The notes under the pieces: model-generated | What the model was told of the DNA's origin: nothing | The model's input: only the letters and a program-made list of their open reading frames with translations | Database searches by the model: none | Shown here: positions 50,549-59,106 of the stretch, in pieces | Position numbering within the stretch: position 1 is the stretch's first letter | Layout: each line of letters starts with the position of its first letter | Position numbers and translations under genes: made by a program | Source of the DNA: Nocardioides alkalitolerans DSM 16699 | Lineage (GTDB): Bacteria > Actinomycetota > Actinomycetes > Propionibacteriales > Nocardioidaceae | Direction: 5' to 3' | Length of the DNA: 64,000 nt | Assembly: GCF_000426525.1 (NCBI RefSeq) | Contig: NZ_AUFN01000001.1 | Location: 1 to 64,000, forward strand

Positions 50549-51720
50549 CGGAGGTCCTTCCCGGAGCGCGGCGGCACGGTGGCCAGGTCGCGCTCGTCGT
50601 CGGTCGCCGTCGCGGTGCCGGCGCTCTTGTCGTCGATCGAGGCGTTGTGGGCGAGCAGCTCCTCCGCCGTCATCTCCCGGATCGAGCTGCGCTGCGGCCG
50701 GAACCGGTCGACGAGCGCCCCGATCGCCGGGATCACGCCGTCCGGCATGAACATCACGACGAGCGCGAGCAGCAGGCCGAGGGCGACGAGGTGGAACTGG
50801 GAGTCGCCGTAGTGGACCTTGAAGAACTCGAGCGAGTAGCCGACGACGACCGCGCCGAGCACCGGGCCGAAGAGGCTCCGGATGCCGCCCAGCAGGCTCA
50901 TCAGGACCATGTAGGAGCCGATGAGGATCGAGAACTGGAAGATCGGGTCGAGGTAGCCGAACCACAGGGCGTACATGCCGCCGGCCAGCGCGGTGAAGAA
51001 GGCCGAGATGACGAAGACGGCGAGCTTGTAGGCGCCGGTGGGCACACCGAGGGCCTGGGCCTTGTCCTCGTCCTCGCGGATGGCCTTCAGCCCCGTGCCG
51101 AAGCGCGAGCGGTCGATGAACCACCACACCGCGAGGGCCACCGCCACGAGCGCGACGTTGAGGTAGAAGAACCGCTCGTGCTGCTCGGGCCGCAGCACGT
51201 CGGGGCCGAACGGGCGCGGCACCCGCAGCCCCTGGGCGCCGCCCGTGAGCGAGGCCCACGACTGCGCGACGAGCAGGAGGATCAGCACCAGCGCGATCGA
51301 GACGATCACGAAGGAGGCGCCGCGCACCCGGAGCGACGCGATCCCGATCGGGACGGCGAGCAGCGCGACGAGCACGGCGGCGGCGACCAGCGCCACCCAG
51401 GGGTTGAGGTCGAGCTCGAGGACGAGCAGCGCGGTGCCGTAGCCACCGAGGCCCGTGTAGGCCGCGTGGCCGAGCGAGATGTAGCCGGTGAAGCCGCCGA
51501 CGAAGTTCCAGCCGACCGCGAACGCGGCGTAGCTGGCGATGACGACGCCGACCGACAGGATGAAGGCGTCGGTGGCCATCATCGGGAAGGCGAGGACGAG
51601 GGCGCCGAGCACGACGGCCAGCACCACCTTGCCCCCGACGATCGTCAGGTCGAAGCGGCTGCGGCCGGGGGCCTCGCCGTCGACGTGGGCGGGCGCGGCG
51701 CGGTCAGAAACGCTGGGCAA
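50545..51720 (-). CDS. Branched-chain-type ABC transporter permease (LivM)
   Basis: The 391-residue permease has about ten helices. Typical LivM phrases are GWNFVGGFTGYISLGHAAYT, ASLRVRGASFVIVSIAL, the coupling-helix region GTGLKAIREDEDKAQALGV and LLGGIRSLFGPVLGAVVVG. A hydrophilic C-terminal tail of about 60 residues (SSIREMTAEELLAHNASIDD onward) extends beyond the last helix and would lie in the cytoplasm. The start is TTG 51720, which overlaps the LivH end by 17 bases. It forms the channel with LivH. Confidence 0.93.
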   Translation of the reverse strand: MPSVSDRAAPAHVDGEAPGRSRFDLTIVGGKVVLAVVLGALVLAFPMMATDAFILSVGVVIASYAAFAVGWNFVGGFTGYISLGHAAYTGLGGYGTALLVLELDLNPWVALVAAAVLVALLAVPIGIASLRVRGASFVIVSIALVLILLLVAQSWASLTGGAQGLRVPRPFGPDVLRPEQHERFFYLNVALVAVALAVWWFIDRSRFGTGLKAIREDEDKAQALGVPTGAYKLAVFVISAFFTALAGGMYALWFGYLDPIFQFSILIGSYMVLMSLLGGIRSLFGPVLGAVVVGYSLEFFKVHYGDSQFHLVALGLLLALVVMFMPDGVIPAIGALVDRFRPQRSSIREMTAEELLAHNASIDDKSAGTATATDDERDLATVPPRSGKDLR

Positions 51721-52588
51721 GACGACCTCCGAAGAATCCCTGGGGGCGGACGAGGAGCGTGGCGAAGAGCGCGACGTAGAAGACCGTCTGGGCCCAGGTG
51801 GTGCCGAGGGGCAGCTGCAGCAGGCTCTGGGTCACGCCGAGCAGCAGGGCCGCGGCCGCCGCTCCCGGGATGCTGCCCAGGCCGCCGACGACGATGATCG
51901 CCATCAGCGGTCCGATCCAGTGCCAGTGCAGCGAGGGGTAGATCGTCGAGTCGAGGGCGAGCGCCGTACCCCCGATCGCGGCCGTCGCGAGGCCGAGGCC
52001 GAAGCCGAAGCCCGCGATGCGGTCGGTGTTGACGCCCAGGAGGCGAGCCGCCTCCGGGTGCTGGATCGTCGCCCGCAGGGCCTGGCCGAAGCGGGTCATC
52101 TTCAGCAGCAGGAACAGCGCCACCAGGGCGGCGGCCGCCAGGCCGAAGGCGATGAGCTTCACGACCGCGATGCGGGCCCCGAAGAACTCGATGCTCGAGC
52201 CCGAGTAGCCCAGCTGGATGCGGCGCTGCGTGCCCGTGAAGAGGAAGCCGAGCATGCCCTCGATCGCCAGCGCGATCGCGAAGGTGAGCAGCACCGACAT
52301 CATCGTCAGCGTCGCCGGGCGCAGCCGGGAGATGAGACCCCGCTGCATCAGGTAGCCGACCACGAAGAACAGCGGCACCGTGACCGCCAGCGAGAGCAGC
52401 GGGTCGAGCCCGGTCTGCTGGTGGAAGAACCAGGCGAGGTAGGCCGCGAGGATGAGGAAGGCCGAGTGGGCGATCATCACGACCCGCATCACGCCGAAGT
52501 AGAGGGTGAGGCCGGCGGCGAGCAGGGCGTAGAGGCCGCCCAGCAGGACGCCGAGGATCAGCGTCTGGAGGAGGAGCGATCCGGACAC
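51704..52588 (-). CDS. Branched-chain-type ABC transporter permease (LivH)
   Basis: The 294-residue permease shows the LivH core: LLGGLYALLAAGLTLYFGVM at the start, RLLGVNTDRIAGFGFGLGLA near the coupling helix, MAIIVVGGLGSIPGAAAAAL and FVALFATLLVRPQGFFG-like ending. It has eight or so helices and normal length. GTG 52588 lies 7 bases past the stop of the binding-protein gene. The stop overlaps livM. With LivM it makes the translocation path. Confidence 0.93.
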   Translation of the reverse strand: MSGSLLLQTLILGVLLGGLYALLAAGLTLYFGVMRVVMIAHSAFLILAAYLAWFFHQQTGLDPLLSLAVTVPLFFVVGYLMQRGLISRLRPATLTMMSVLLTFAIALAIEGMLGFLFTGTQRRIQLGYSGSSIEFFGARIAVVKLIAFGLAAAALVALFLLLKMTRFGQALRATIQHPEAARLLGVNTDRIAGFGFGLGLATAAIGGTALALDSTIYPSLHWHWIGPLMAIIVVGGLGSIPGAAAAALLLGVTQSLLQLPLGTTWAQTVFYVALFATLLVRPQGFFGGRLAQRF

Positions 52589-52595
52589 GGGGCGA

Positions 52596-53831
52596 TCACC
52601 ACGCCGGCTTGGGGTAGATGAGCTCGGCCTCGGCGGCGTCGGACGGCATCACGATGCGGATCTCGCCGTCGACGTACTGCTGGATGAGGTGGGCGCTCTG
52701 CGGGCGACCCTCCGGGTCCCAGCTCAGCGGGCCCACGACCGTGTCGACGGTGGCGTCGCGCAGGAAGTCGATGAGCTCCTGCTGGCACTCCGGGGACGGG
52801 TCGGCGCACTCGGCGGCCTCGACCGCGGCGGCCACGACCTCGCCGGTCGTCCAGGCGTTCGCCTCGTCCTCGCTCGGCGCGTGGCCGTGCATCTCGGTGA
52901 AGTGCTCGACGAACGCGACGTTCTCCTCGAAGGTCGCGTCGGGCGTGTAGCCGGTCGGCGAGATGATGCCCTCGGTCTGGGAGCCGATGGCCTCCGGGAA
53001 CTCCGGGTTGGTCGGCGCGGTGGAGAAGGCCGCGAGGTCGGGCTGGTAGCCGAGCTGGCGCAGCGACACGATCAGGTTGACCGCGTCCTGGTACTGCGTG
53101 CCGCCCACGACGATGTCGGCGTCGGAGTCGGCGATCTGGGCCGCGATGCTCGAGAAGTCGGTGGTGTTCGGCGGGTAGACCTCGTCGACGACCGTCTCGA
53201 TGCCGGCGGCGGCCAGCTTGTCGCGCAGCCCGTACGCCGTGCCCTGCGCGAACGGGTCGTCCATGGTCGCGTACGCCGCGGTCTGCGGGCGCTGGTCCTC
53301 CGGCATCGCGAGGATGTGCTCCGCGAGGAGGTTGTAGTGGTCGTCGGCCACCGCGGGGGCGGCGTAGAAGAGGTTGTCGAAGCCCTGCTCGAAGACCTCG
53401 TCGGCCGCGCCGGCCGGCTCTACGAAGAGGAAGCCGTAGTCCTGCGCCACCTGGGCGGCGGGCACCACGAGCCGGGTGGAGAACGGACCGAAGATGAGGT
53501 CGACGTTCTCCTGGTTGATGAGCCGCTCGTAGTCGGAGGCGACGCGGTCGGCGTTCGACTGGTCGTCGAGGATGACGAGCCGGACGTCCTTGCCGAGCAG
53601 CCCGCCGTTGGCGTTCACGTAGTCGGCCCAGGCCTCGTAGCCGCGCTGCACGCCCTTGCCCGGCTCGCTGAAGTCGCCGGTCAGCGGCAGCGAGATGCCG
53701 ATGACGATCTCGTCGTCGTCGCCGCTGGCGGCGTCGCCGCTCCCCAACCCGCACCCTGCGGCCAGCGCCGTCAGCGCGAGGCACGCGAGCGTGGCGACGC
53801 CGGTGCGTCGCATCGTGGTTCGATCCCTCAT
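52596..53831 (-). CDS. Substrate-binding lipoprotein of the branched-chain-type importer
   Basis: The 411-residue protein has a lipoprotein signal (MRRTGVATLACLALTALAAG then C), so it is tethered outside the membrane. The mature part is a LivJ/AmiC-type type I periplasmic binding fold: IVIGISLPLTGDFSEPGKGV, NGGLLGKDVRLVILDDQSNA, LIFGPFSTRLVVPAAQVAQD, and PNTTDFSSIAAQIADSDADI. The ligand is not deducible by eye. Two further cysteines (CADPSPEC) may form a disulfide. It is the first gene of the operon; operators and promoter lie 23-80 bases upstream. Confidence 0.93.
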   Translation of the reverse strand: MRDRTTMRRTGVATLACLALTALAAGCGLGSGDAASGDDDEIVIGISLPLTGDFSEPGKGVQRGYEAWADYVNANGGLLGKDVRLVILDDQSNADRVASDYERLINQENVDLIFGPFSTRLVVPAAQVAQDYGFLFVEPAGAADEVFEQGFDNLFYAAPAVADDHYNLLAEHILAMPEDQRPQTAAYATMDDPFAQGTAYGLRDKLAAAGIETVVDEVYPPNTTDFSSIAAQIADSDADIVVGGTQYQDAVNLIVSLRQLGYQPDLAAFSTAPTNPEFPEAIGSQTEGIISPTGYTPDATFEENVAFVEHFTEMHGHAPSEDEANAWTTGEVVAAAVEAAECADPSPECQQELIDFLRDATVDTVVGPLSWDPEGRPQSAHLIQQYVDGEIRIVMPSDAAEAELIYPKPAW

Positions 53832-53853
53832 GGTGGTGATGCCCTCCGTCGGT

Positions 53854-53877
53854 GTAAGCGCTTACGTAAGCGCTTGC
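53854..53877. promoter_or_regulatory. Two abutting LacI-type operators
   Basis: GTAAGCGCTTAC (53854-53865) is a perfect 12-bp palindrome and GTAAGCGCTTGC (53866-53877) follows with no gap and one change. The GCGC-centred form is typical of LacI/GalR-family sites. They lie at and just past the expected transcript start of the importer operon, where a bound repressor would block it. The divergent LacI gene is the obvious ligand-responsive partner. Confidence 0.85.
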
Positions 53878-53880
53878 AGT

Positions 53881-53918
53881 AACGTAGGACACAGTGGTGT
53901 CATGTGGCAAGGGTCACA
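53881..53918 (-). promoter_or_regulatory. Catabolic operon promoter with CRP-like site
   Basis: Minus strand TTGCCA (53905-53910), an 18-base spacer and TACGTT (53881-53886) form the promoter. Overlapping the -35 box, TGTGGCAAGGGTCACA (53903-53918) differs by one base from TGTGA-N6-TCACA, the CRP consensus, and is framed by CATGTG and CACATG. The set suggests activation by a CRP-like protein and repression by LacI. Confidence 0.6.
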
Positions 53919-53946
53919 TGGCAGATCGCGGCAGAAGGGGTCGGAG

Positions 53947-54993
53947 ATGGCGACGAAGGAGACGGGTCCGCGACTCATCGACGTGGCCCGGGCAGCGGGC
54001 GTGTCGATCGCGACCGCCTCGCGGGCCATGGCCGGCACGCCCGGCGTGCGCCCCGCGGTCGCCGAGCTCGTGCGCAAGCACGCCGACGAGCTCGGCTACG
54101 TCGCCAACGTGCACGCCCGCACGCTCGCCGGCGGGCACAGCCGCACCGTCGGGCTGGTCGTCCACGAGATCGGCGACCCCTACTTCTCCGAGATCGCGAG
54201 CGGCCTGCTCCGGCTCGCCGACTCCGAGGGCCTCTCGCTGCAGATCTGCCACACCGGGCGCGACCCGGAGTCCGAGCTGCGCCACATCCGCACGCTGGCC
54301 GCCCACCGGGTGGCCGCGATCGTCGTCGCGGGCTCCGGCTTCGTCGACCCCGCGGTCGAGGCGCCGGCGCGCCGCGAGCTCGAGCGGTACGCCGCGAGCG
54401 GGGGCCGCGTCGCGGTCATCGGCCGCCACCACCTCGGCACCGACGCGGTGCTGCCGCCCAACGAGGACGGCGCCCGCGCCGTGGCCGAGCACGTGCTCTC
54501 CCTGGGCCACCGGCGCCTCGTCGTCGTCTCCGGCGCCCCCGTGCTGACCACCGTCGCCGACCGGCTCGCCGGGGTGCGCGCGGCGCTCGCCGACGCCGGC
54601 ATCCCCGAGGGCGACGTGCCCGTGCTCGAGGGCCCGTTCACCCGCGACGGCGGCCGGGAGGCCGCCCGCCGCGTGCTGGACGAGCACCCGGAGACCACCG
54701 CCGTCCTCGCGCTGAACGACGACATGGCGATCGGCTGCCTCTCGGTGTTCCGCGAGCTCGGTGTCGCGGTGCCGGGGCAGATCTCGGTCACCGGCTTCGA
54801 CGACGTGGCCGTCGCGGTCGACCTCAACCCGGGGCTCACGACGTACCACCTGCCGATGGCGCAGATGGGCGAGGAGGCCCTGACGCTCGCGCTCAAGGAG
54901 CCGAGCGTCCGGCCACGGCGCCAGCTCACGCGCGGCGAGCTGGTCGTGCGGGGGTCGACGGCCGCGGTGCGCGCGGACGCGCTGCTGCTCTGA
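53947..54993 (+). CDS. LacI-family transcriptional regulator
   Basis: The 348-residue protein starts at ATG 53947 behind AAGGGG. The N-terminal helix-turn-helix and hinge helix read RLIDVARAAGVSIATASRAM, then GYVANVHARTLAGG (about residues 9-60). The rest is a periplasmic-binding-like ligand domain: TVGLVVHEIGDPYFSEIASG, GHRRLVVVSG, TAVLALNDDMAIGCLSVFRE and SVTGFDDVAVAVDLNPGLTT. It is divergent from the ten-gene importer and sugar-enzyme operon, with two LacI-type operators between them. I infer that it represses that operon until the imported compound or an intermediate binds. Confidence 0.93.
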   Translation: MATKETGPRLIDVARAAGVSIATASRAMAGTPGVRPAVAELVRKHADELGYVANVHARTLAGGHSRTVGLVVHEIGDPYFSEIASGLLRLADSEGLSLQICHTGRDPESELRHIRTLAAHRVAAIVVAGSGFVDPAVEAPARRELERYAASGGRVAVIGRHHLGTDAVLPPNEDGARAVAEHVLSLGHRRLVVVSGAPVLTTVADRLAGVRAALADAGIPEGDVPVLEGPFTRDGGREAARRVLDEHPETTAVLALNDDMAIGCLSVFRELGVAVPGQISVTGFDDVAVAVDLNPGLTTYHLPMAQMGEEALTLALKEPSVRPRRQLTRGELVVRGSTAAVRADALLL

Positions 54994-55014
54994 CGCCCGC
55001 GCGCCCGCGGGCCG

Positions 55015-56421
55015 TCAGGCCTGGTGCACCAGGCGCCAGGGGTGCGCCTCCTCCAGCTCGTAGGCCAGCTCGAGGAGCATCGCCTCGCGCCCGGCCGCGG
55101 CGCTGAACAGCATGCCCTGAGGCATGCCGTCGGCCGTGGTCGCGAGCGGCAGGGAGAGCGAGGGCTCCCCCGTCGCGTTCTGCAGGGGCGTGAACGCCAC
55201 CCAGTCCATGAGGCGGTCGATGACGGTCTCGTAGGGCTGAGTCGGGTCGAGGTGCCCGACGTACGGCGTGGGCGCGGCGACCGTGGGGCTGAGCACCACG
55301 TCGTACGAGCGGAAGAAGCGCGCGCTGACCTTCGACGAGGCCGTCAGCCGGGCGATCGCGAGCGGCAGGCGGTGGAGGCGGCGGCGCGCGTGGCGGTCGA
55401 GCCCCCGGGTGAGGTTGTCGAGCCTCGACGCGTCCCACGTGCCGCGGTGGGTGAGGCGGCCGGCGTTGACGAGGTAAGTGGAGAGGAAGGCCCAGTAGAG
55501 AAGGAAGTCGTCGGCGAAGTAGTCCGGCACGGGCGGCTTCTCGAGCTCGGTGACGTGGTGGCCCAGGGCCTCGAGCCGGCGCCCGGTCTCGAGGGTGAGC
55601 TCGCGGACCTCCGGGGTGGCCGCCCGCCCGACCGAGTCGGTGACGACGGCGACGCGCAGCCGCGGCGTGCCCGGCCGGGTGATGTCGCCGACCGGCGGCA
55701 GCTTGAGGTTGCGGTAGACCTTCTCGGCCTCGCGGAAGAACGCCGCCGTGTCGCGCACGCTGCGGGTCACGACGCCGTCGGAGACGATGCGCACCGGCAT
55801 GTCGCGGAACGTCTTGTCCTGCGCGAGCCGGTTGCGGGTCGGCTTGAGACCGACGAGCCCGCAGGCCCCGGCCGGGATGCGGATCGAGCCGCCCCCGTCG
55901 TTCGCGTGCGCGATCGGGACGACGCCGGCCGCCACGAACGCCGACGACCCGGCCGACGAGGCGCCCGCGGTGCGGTCGGGGTCCCACGGGTTGCGGACCG
56001 CACCGAGACGGGGGTGCTCGGCCGAGGCGGAGAAGCCGAACTCGGACAGCTGGGTCTTGCCGATCGGCAGGAGCCCGGTCCCGCCGAACATGCGGAAGAA
56101 GTCGCCGTCGACCTTCGCGGGCGCGCTGACGAAGGCGTCGCAGCCGTCCTGCGTCGGCATGCCGGCGACGTCGACGTTGTCCTTCACGAACGTCGGCACC
56201 CCGGCGAAGAAGCCGCCCCGCGGGTCGCGGGCGGCCTTCCGGGCGCGGGTGTAGGCGTCGTACGCCAGCCCGTTCAGCGCCGGGTCCACCGCCTCGCAGC
56301 GCGCGATCGCGGCGTCGACGACCTCCGGCACCGAGACCTCGCCGGCGGCCAGGCGCTCGACCAGGCCCACCGCGTCGAGGTCACCGAGGGCGTCGTCTCC
56401 GAAGGCGTGCACGCGATCCAT
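55015..56421 (-). CDS. Amidase signature-family protein
   Basis: The 468-residue enzyme has the Ser-cisSer-Lys triad of amidases: Lys in FVKDNVDVAG (about residue 79), the Ser-rich GASSAGSSAFVAAG, and GGGSIRIPAGACGLVGLKPT. It would hydrolyse an amide (or act in a GatA-like way, but there is no gatB or gatC next to it). The ATG has TAGCGT 6 bases upstream, the leaderless pattern. It is convergent with the LacI gene, 21 bases apart. Whether it belongs to the importer pathway is unclear, but an amide substrate of the Liv-type importer is possible. Confidence 0.9.
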   Translation of the reverse strand: MDRVHAFGDDALGDLDAVGLVERLAAGEVSVPEVVDAAIARCEAVDPALNGLAYDAYTRARKAARDPRGGFFAGVPTFVKDNVDVAGMPTQDGCDAFVSAPAKVDGDFFRMFGGTGLLPIGKTQLSEFGFSASAEHPRLGAVRNPWDPDRTAGASSAGSSAFVAAGVVPIAHANDGGGSIRIPAGACGLVGLKPTRNRLAQDKTFRDMPVRIVSDGVVTRSVRDTAAFFREAEKVYRNLKLPPVGDITRPGTPRLRVAVVTDSVGRAATPEVRELTLETGRRLEALGHHVTELEKPPVPDYFADDFLLYWAFLSTYLVNAGRLTHRGTWDASRLDNLTRGLDRHARRRLHRLPLAIARLTASSKVSARFFRSYDVVLSPTVAAPTPYVGHLDPTQPYETVIDRLMDWVAFTPLQNATGEPSLSLPLATTADGMPQGMLFSAAAGREAMLLELAYELEEAHPWRLVHQA

Positions 56422-56467
56422 GCCCGCACGCTACTGGGGGGTAGGTGGGGGTGGAAGGGGGCACGGG

Positions 56468-57693
56468 CTAGCCCGGCAGGAACGACTCGACGACCTCGAC
56501 GGCACGGTCGGCTCCCCCGCCGCGGGCGATGTCGGCGGCGACCTCCTGGCTCCGCGCGACGACCTCGGGCGCGGTGACCGCCTCCAGCGCCGTCCGCAGC
56601 TCGTCGGGGGTCGCGGTCGCGGCGTCGAGCCGTACGGCGACCCCGGCCGCCACCAGGGCGTCGGCGTTGTCGAACTGGTCGAAGTCCTGGGGCACCGCGA
56701 TCATCGGCGTGCCGGTGACCATGCCCTCGGCCGAGCCGCCCATCCCGGCGTGCGTGACGAACGCGTCGGCGTGCTCGAGGATCTCGCGCTGCGGCACCCA
56801 GGGGTGCACCTCGACGTTGCCGGGCAGCGGGGCGTCGCGGGTCAGCTCGTCGCGGGTGACGTGCTGCCCGACCTGCAGCACGACGTGCCAGTCGGGGCGG
56901 TCGCCGTACGCGACCAGGCAGCGCCGGTAGAAGTCGGGCACCCGGGTGAAGGCCGTGCCCAGCGAGACGAGCAGCACGCGACGGTCGACGGGCGGGCGCC
57001 AGGCGACCTCGGGGTCGGGCCGACGGACGGCGGGCCCGACGAAGGTGTAGACGTCGCGGTCGACGCGCTCGGCGTGCGGCTGCAGCACCTCCGGCACGAG
57101 CACGACGCAGCGCGGCGGGCGACCCAGGTAGGCGAGCGGGTCGGCGGTCACGCCGTTCGCCCGCAGGAACGCCGCCTCGCGCTCGCGCAGGGCGACGCCG
57201 CGGGGGTCGTCGAGGATGCCGGCGAGGAAGTCCGCCATGTCGGCCTCGTAGCCCTCCCAGGCGACCTACGTCGGCGAGAGCTGCACGATCGGCACGCCCC
57301 ACTCGTCGGCGAGGATCCGCGCCGGCACGGCGGCGATGTCGTAGAGGAAGAGGTCGGGCCGGTCGTGCTCGTAGAGGTCGCGCAGCTGCGGGAGCATCGC
57401 CTCGTAGTCGGCCTGGAACACCGTGAGGTGGTCGATGGTGTCGCCGTCGAAGGCCGGCCCGGCCGCGTCCCCCTCCGCCGCGCCGGCGTGGTTCGGGCGG
57501 GGCAGGGTCGAGTCGTACGGCGCGAGCTCGGCGCCGGTGGCCTCGACGACCGCGCGGAACGAGGGGTCGCAGGCGTAGGTGACGCGGTGGCCGCGCTCGA
57601 CGAGCCGGCGGACGACCTCGAGGCTCGGGTTGACGTGGCCCGGCGCCGGGATGCTGACCATCGCGACGTGGGCGGGGCGGGGTGGGTGGTCAT
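56468..57693 (-). pseudogene. Broken GT1 (macrolide-type) glycosyltransferase gene
   Basis: The frame encodes a UDP-sugar-dependent MGT-type glycosyltransferase, with N-terminal HVAMVSIPAPGHVNPSLEVV and C-terminal donor site VEVHPWVPQREILEHADAFV, then THAGMGGSAEGMVTGTPMI. Two lesions break it. An in-frame TAG at 57266-57268 interrupts LSPT(stop)VAWEGYEADM about 132 codons in. The only start with a good ribosome-binding site (ATG 57693, GAGGAG) is out of frame with the conserved N-terminus, as if one base were lost in the C-rich run at 57671-57686. ATG 57661 is an in-frame alternative start but cuts the first strand. It is divergent from its TetR regulator. Sequencing error is possible. Confidence 0.8.
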
Positions 57694-57712
57694 GGAGACT
57701 CCTCGGATCGAA

Positions 57713-57734
57713 CGAGACGGTTCGTATCGTCTCG
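57713..57734. promoter_or_regulatory. TetR operator between glycosyltransferase and regulator
   Basis: CGAGACG-N8-CGTCTCG lies in the 65-base gap between the broken glycosyltransferase and the divergent TetR gene, where a shared operator is expected. It lies just upstream of the TetR -10 box TAGCAT. Confidence 0.65.
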
Positions 57735-57758
57735 CTCGATGACGCTAGCATCCGAGCC

Positions 57759-58367
57759 ATGCCGGACGCCTCCGAGTTCTCGTCGCCCGCGCCCCGCCGC
57801 CGCTCCGAGCGCTCCCGCGCCGCGATCCTCACCGCGGCGCTCGAGCTGGCGGTCGAGGTGCCGTACGGACGGCTCGGCATCGAGGCGATCGCGGCCCGGG
57901 CCGGGGTCGGCAAGGCCACGATCTACCGGTGGTGGCCCTCGAAGGGCGCGATCCTCATCGACGCCCTCGCCGACGCGAACGCGCGCTCGGCCGAGGCGAC
58001 GTACGGCATCCCCGACTCCGGCGACCTCGAGGCCGACATGGCGGGCGTGCTGCGCGCGATCGTCGACGAGCTGGCCGACCCCGGCTGGGACGCCCTGCTG
58101 CGCGCCCTCACCGTCGAGACCCTCCTCGACCCGGCGCTGCGCACCACCGTGCTGGAGACGATCTTCACGCCCCAGCTCGCGATGGTCGCGCGCCGCTTCA
58201 CCGCCGCCCGCACGGCCGGGCAGCTGCGGGACGACGTGGACGACCTCGGCGCCTTCGAGCTCTTCGTCGCCCCGGTGTTTCACCGCTGGCAGGGCGGTAC
58301 GGCGCCGCTCGACCACGCGTACGCCGACGCCGTCGCCGCGCGGGCGTGCCGGGCGCTGGCGCCGTAG
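57759..58367 (+). CDS. TetR-family transcriptional regulator
   Basis: The 202-residue protein starts at ATG 57759, with TAGCAT 7 bases before. The DNA-binding domain (about residues 14-60) reads RSRAAILTAALELAVEVPYG, then IEAIAARAGVGKATIYRWW, with the KATIYRWW variant of the recognition helix common in actinobacterial multidrug regulators. The C-terminal part fits the TetR_C_16-like group. It is divergent from the glycosyltransferase pseudogene across a palindromic operator. With its target broken, it may control only itself or other genes. Confidence 0.9.
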   Translation: MPDASEFSSPAPRRRSERSRAAILTAALELAVEVPYGRLGIEAIAARAGVGKATIYRWWPSKGAILIDALADANARSAEATYGIPDSGDLEADMAGVLRAIVDELADPGWDALLRALTVETLLDPALRTTVLETIFTPQLAMVARRFTAARTAGQLRDDVDDLGAFELFVAPVFHRWQGGTAPLDHAYADAVAARACRALAP

Positions 58368-58377
58368 CCCCGCGTCG

Positions 58378-59106
58378 TCACACCAGGCGGCTCAGCCCGG
58401 CCAGCAGGAGCGGGATCAGGACGGCGGTCGCGAACGCCGTGAGCCCCATGGCGAGCCCGGCGAAGGCGCCCTCCTCCGGGTCGTCGGCCAGGGAGCGCGA
58501 CGTGCCGATGCCGTGCGAGACCGAGCCCATAGCGACGCCGCGCGCATGGGGGTGGCGGATGCGGGCCCGCGTCATCACCCAGGGCCCGAGCACGGCGGAC
58601 ATGATGCCGACGAAGATCGTCAGCACCGCCGTGAGCGCGGCGATGCCGCCGACCTGCTCCGAGAGCACGATCGACACGGGCGTCGTCGCGGCCTTCGGCG
58701 CCATCGTGAGCGCCAGCTCGTCACCGCCGCCGAGCAGCCGCACCAGCCCGTAGCCGAGGCTCACCGAGACCACGACCCCGAGCGGCACGCCGACGAGGAG
58801 CGGCACGAGGAGCCGCTTCAGGTGGGCGGCCTGGCGGTGGAGGGGGACGGCCAGCGCGACGGTCGCCGGGCCGAGCAGGAAGACGACGAGGTCCGCGCCG
58901 CGCAGGTACTCGTCGTACGAGACGTCGGCGAGCAGCAGGAAGGCGGCGATGGCCACCACGGCGATCAGCACGGGCTGCGTGGCGGCGTGCCGTCCGGAAC
59001 GCTCGTGCACCACGCGGCCGAGCCGGTAGGCCCCGAGGGTGAGGAGCACACCGAGCAGCGGGGAGGTGCGCAGCCACGTCCAGGTGGCGTCGAGCTGGTC
59101 GGTCAC
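58378..59106 (-). CDS. lrgB: LrgB-family membrane protein
   Basis: The 242-residue protein has about seven helices and the LrgB/CidB signature LTMAPKAATTPVSIVLSEQV, AALTAVLTIFVGIMSAVLGP and GSVSHGIGTSRSLADDPEEG. LrgAB-type pairs, once seen as holin and antiholin, are now shown in several bacteria to transport glycolate, pyruvate or related acids and to affect autolysis. GTG 59106 overlaps the lrgA stop by four bases (GTGA), so the pair is translationally coupled. It is convergent with the TetR gene, 10 bases apart. Confidence 0.93.
   Translation of the reverse strand: MTDQLDATWTWLRTSPLLGVLLTLGAYRLGRVVHERSGRHAATQPVLIAVVAIAAFLLLADVSYDEYLRGADLVVFLLGPATVALAVPLHRQAAHLKRLLVPLLVGVPLGVVVSVSLGYGLVRLLGGGDELALTMAPKAATTPVSIVLSEQVGGIAALTAVLTIFVGIMSAVLGPWVMTRARIRHPHARGVAMGSVSHGIGTSRSLADDPEEGAFAGLAMGLTAFATAVLIPLLLAGLSRLV

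Noticed and set aside
49009..53831. Importer for leucine, isoleucine and valine
   Set aside because: The family name would suggest it, but the operon is shared with sugar-active enzymes and a LacI regulator, so amino acid import is the less likely role.
57266..57268. TAG in the glycosyltransferase as a recoded (pyrrolysine-type) codon
   Set aside because: No pyrrolysine genes or context are seen, and a second lesion at the 5' end of the same gene points to decay or sequencing error.
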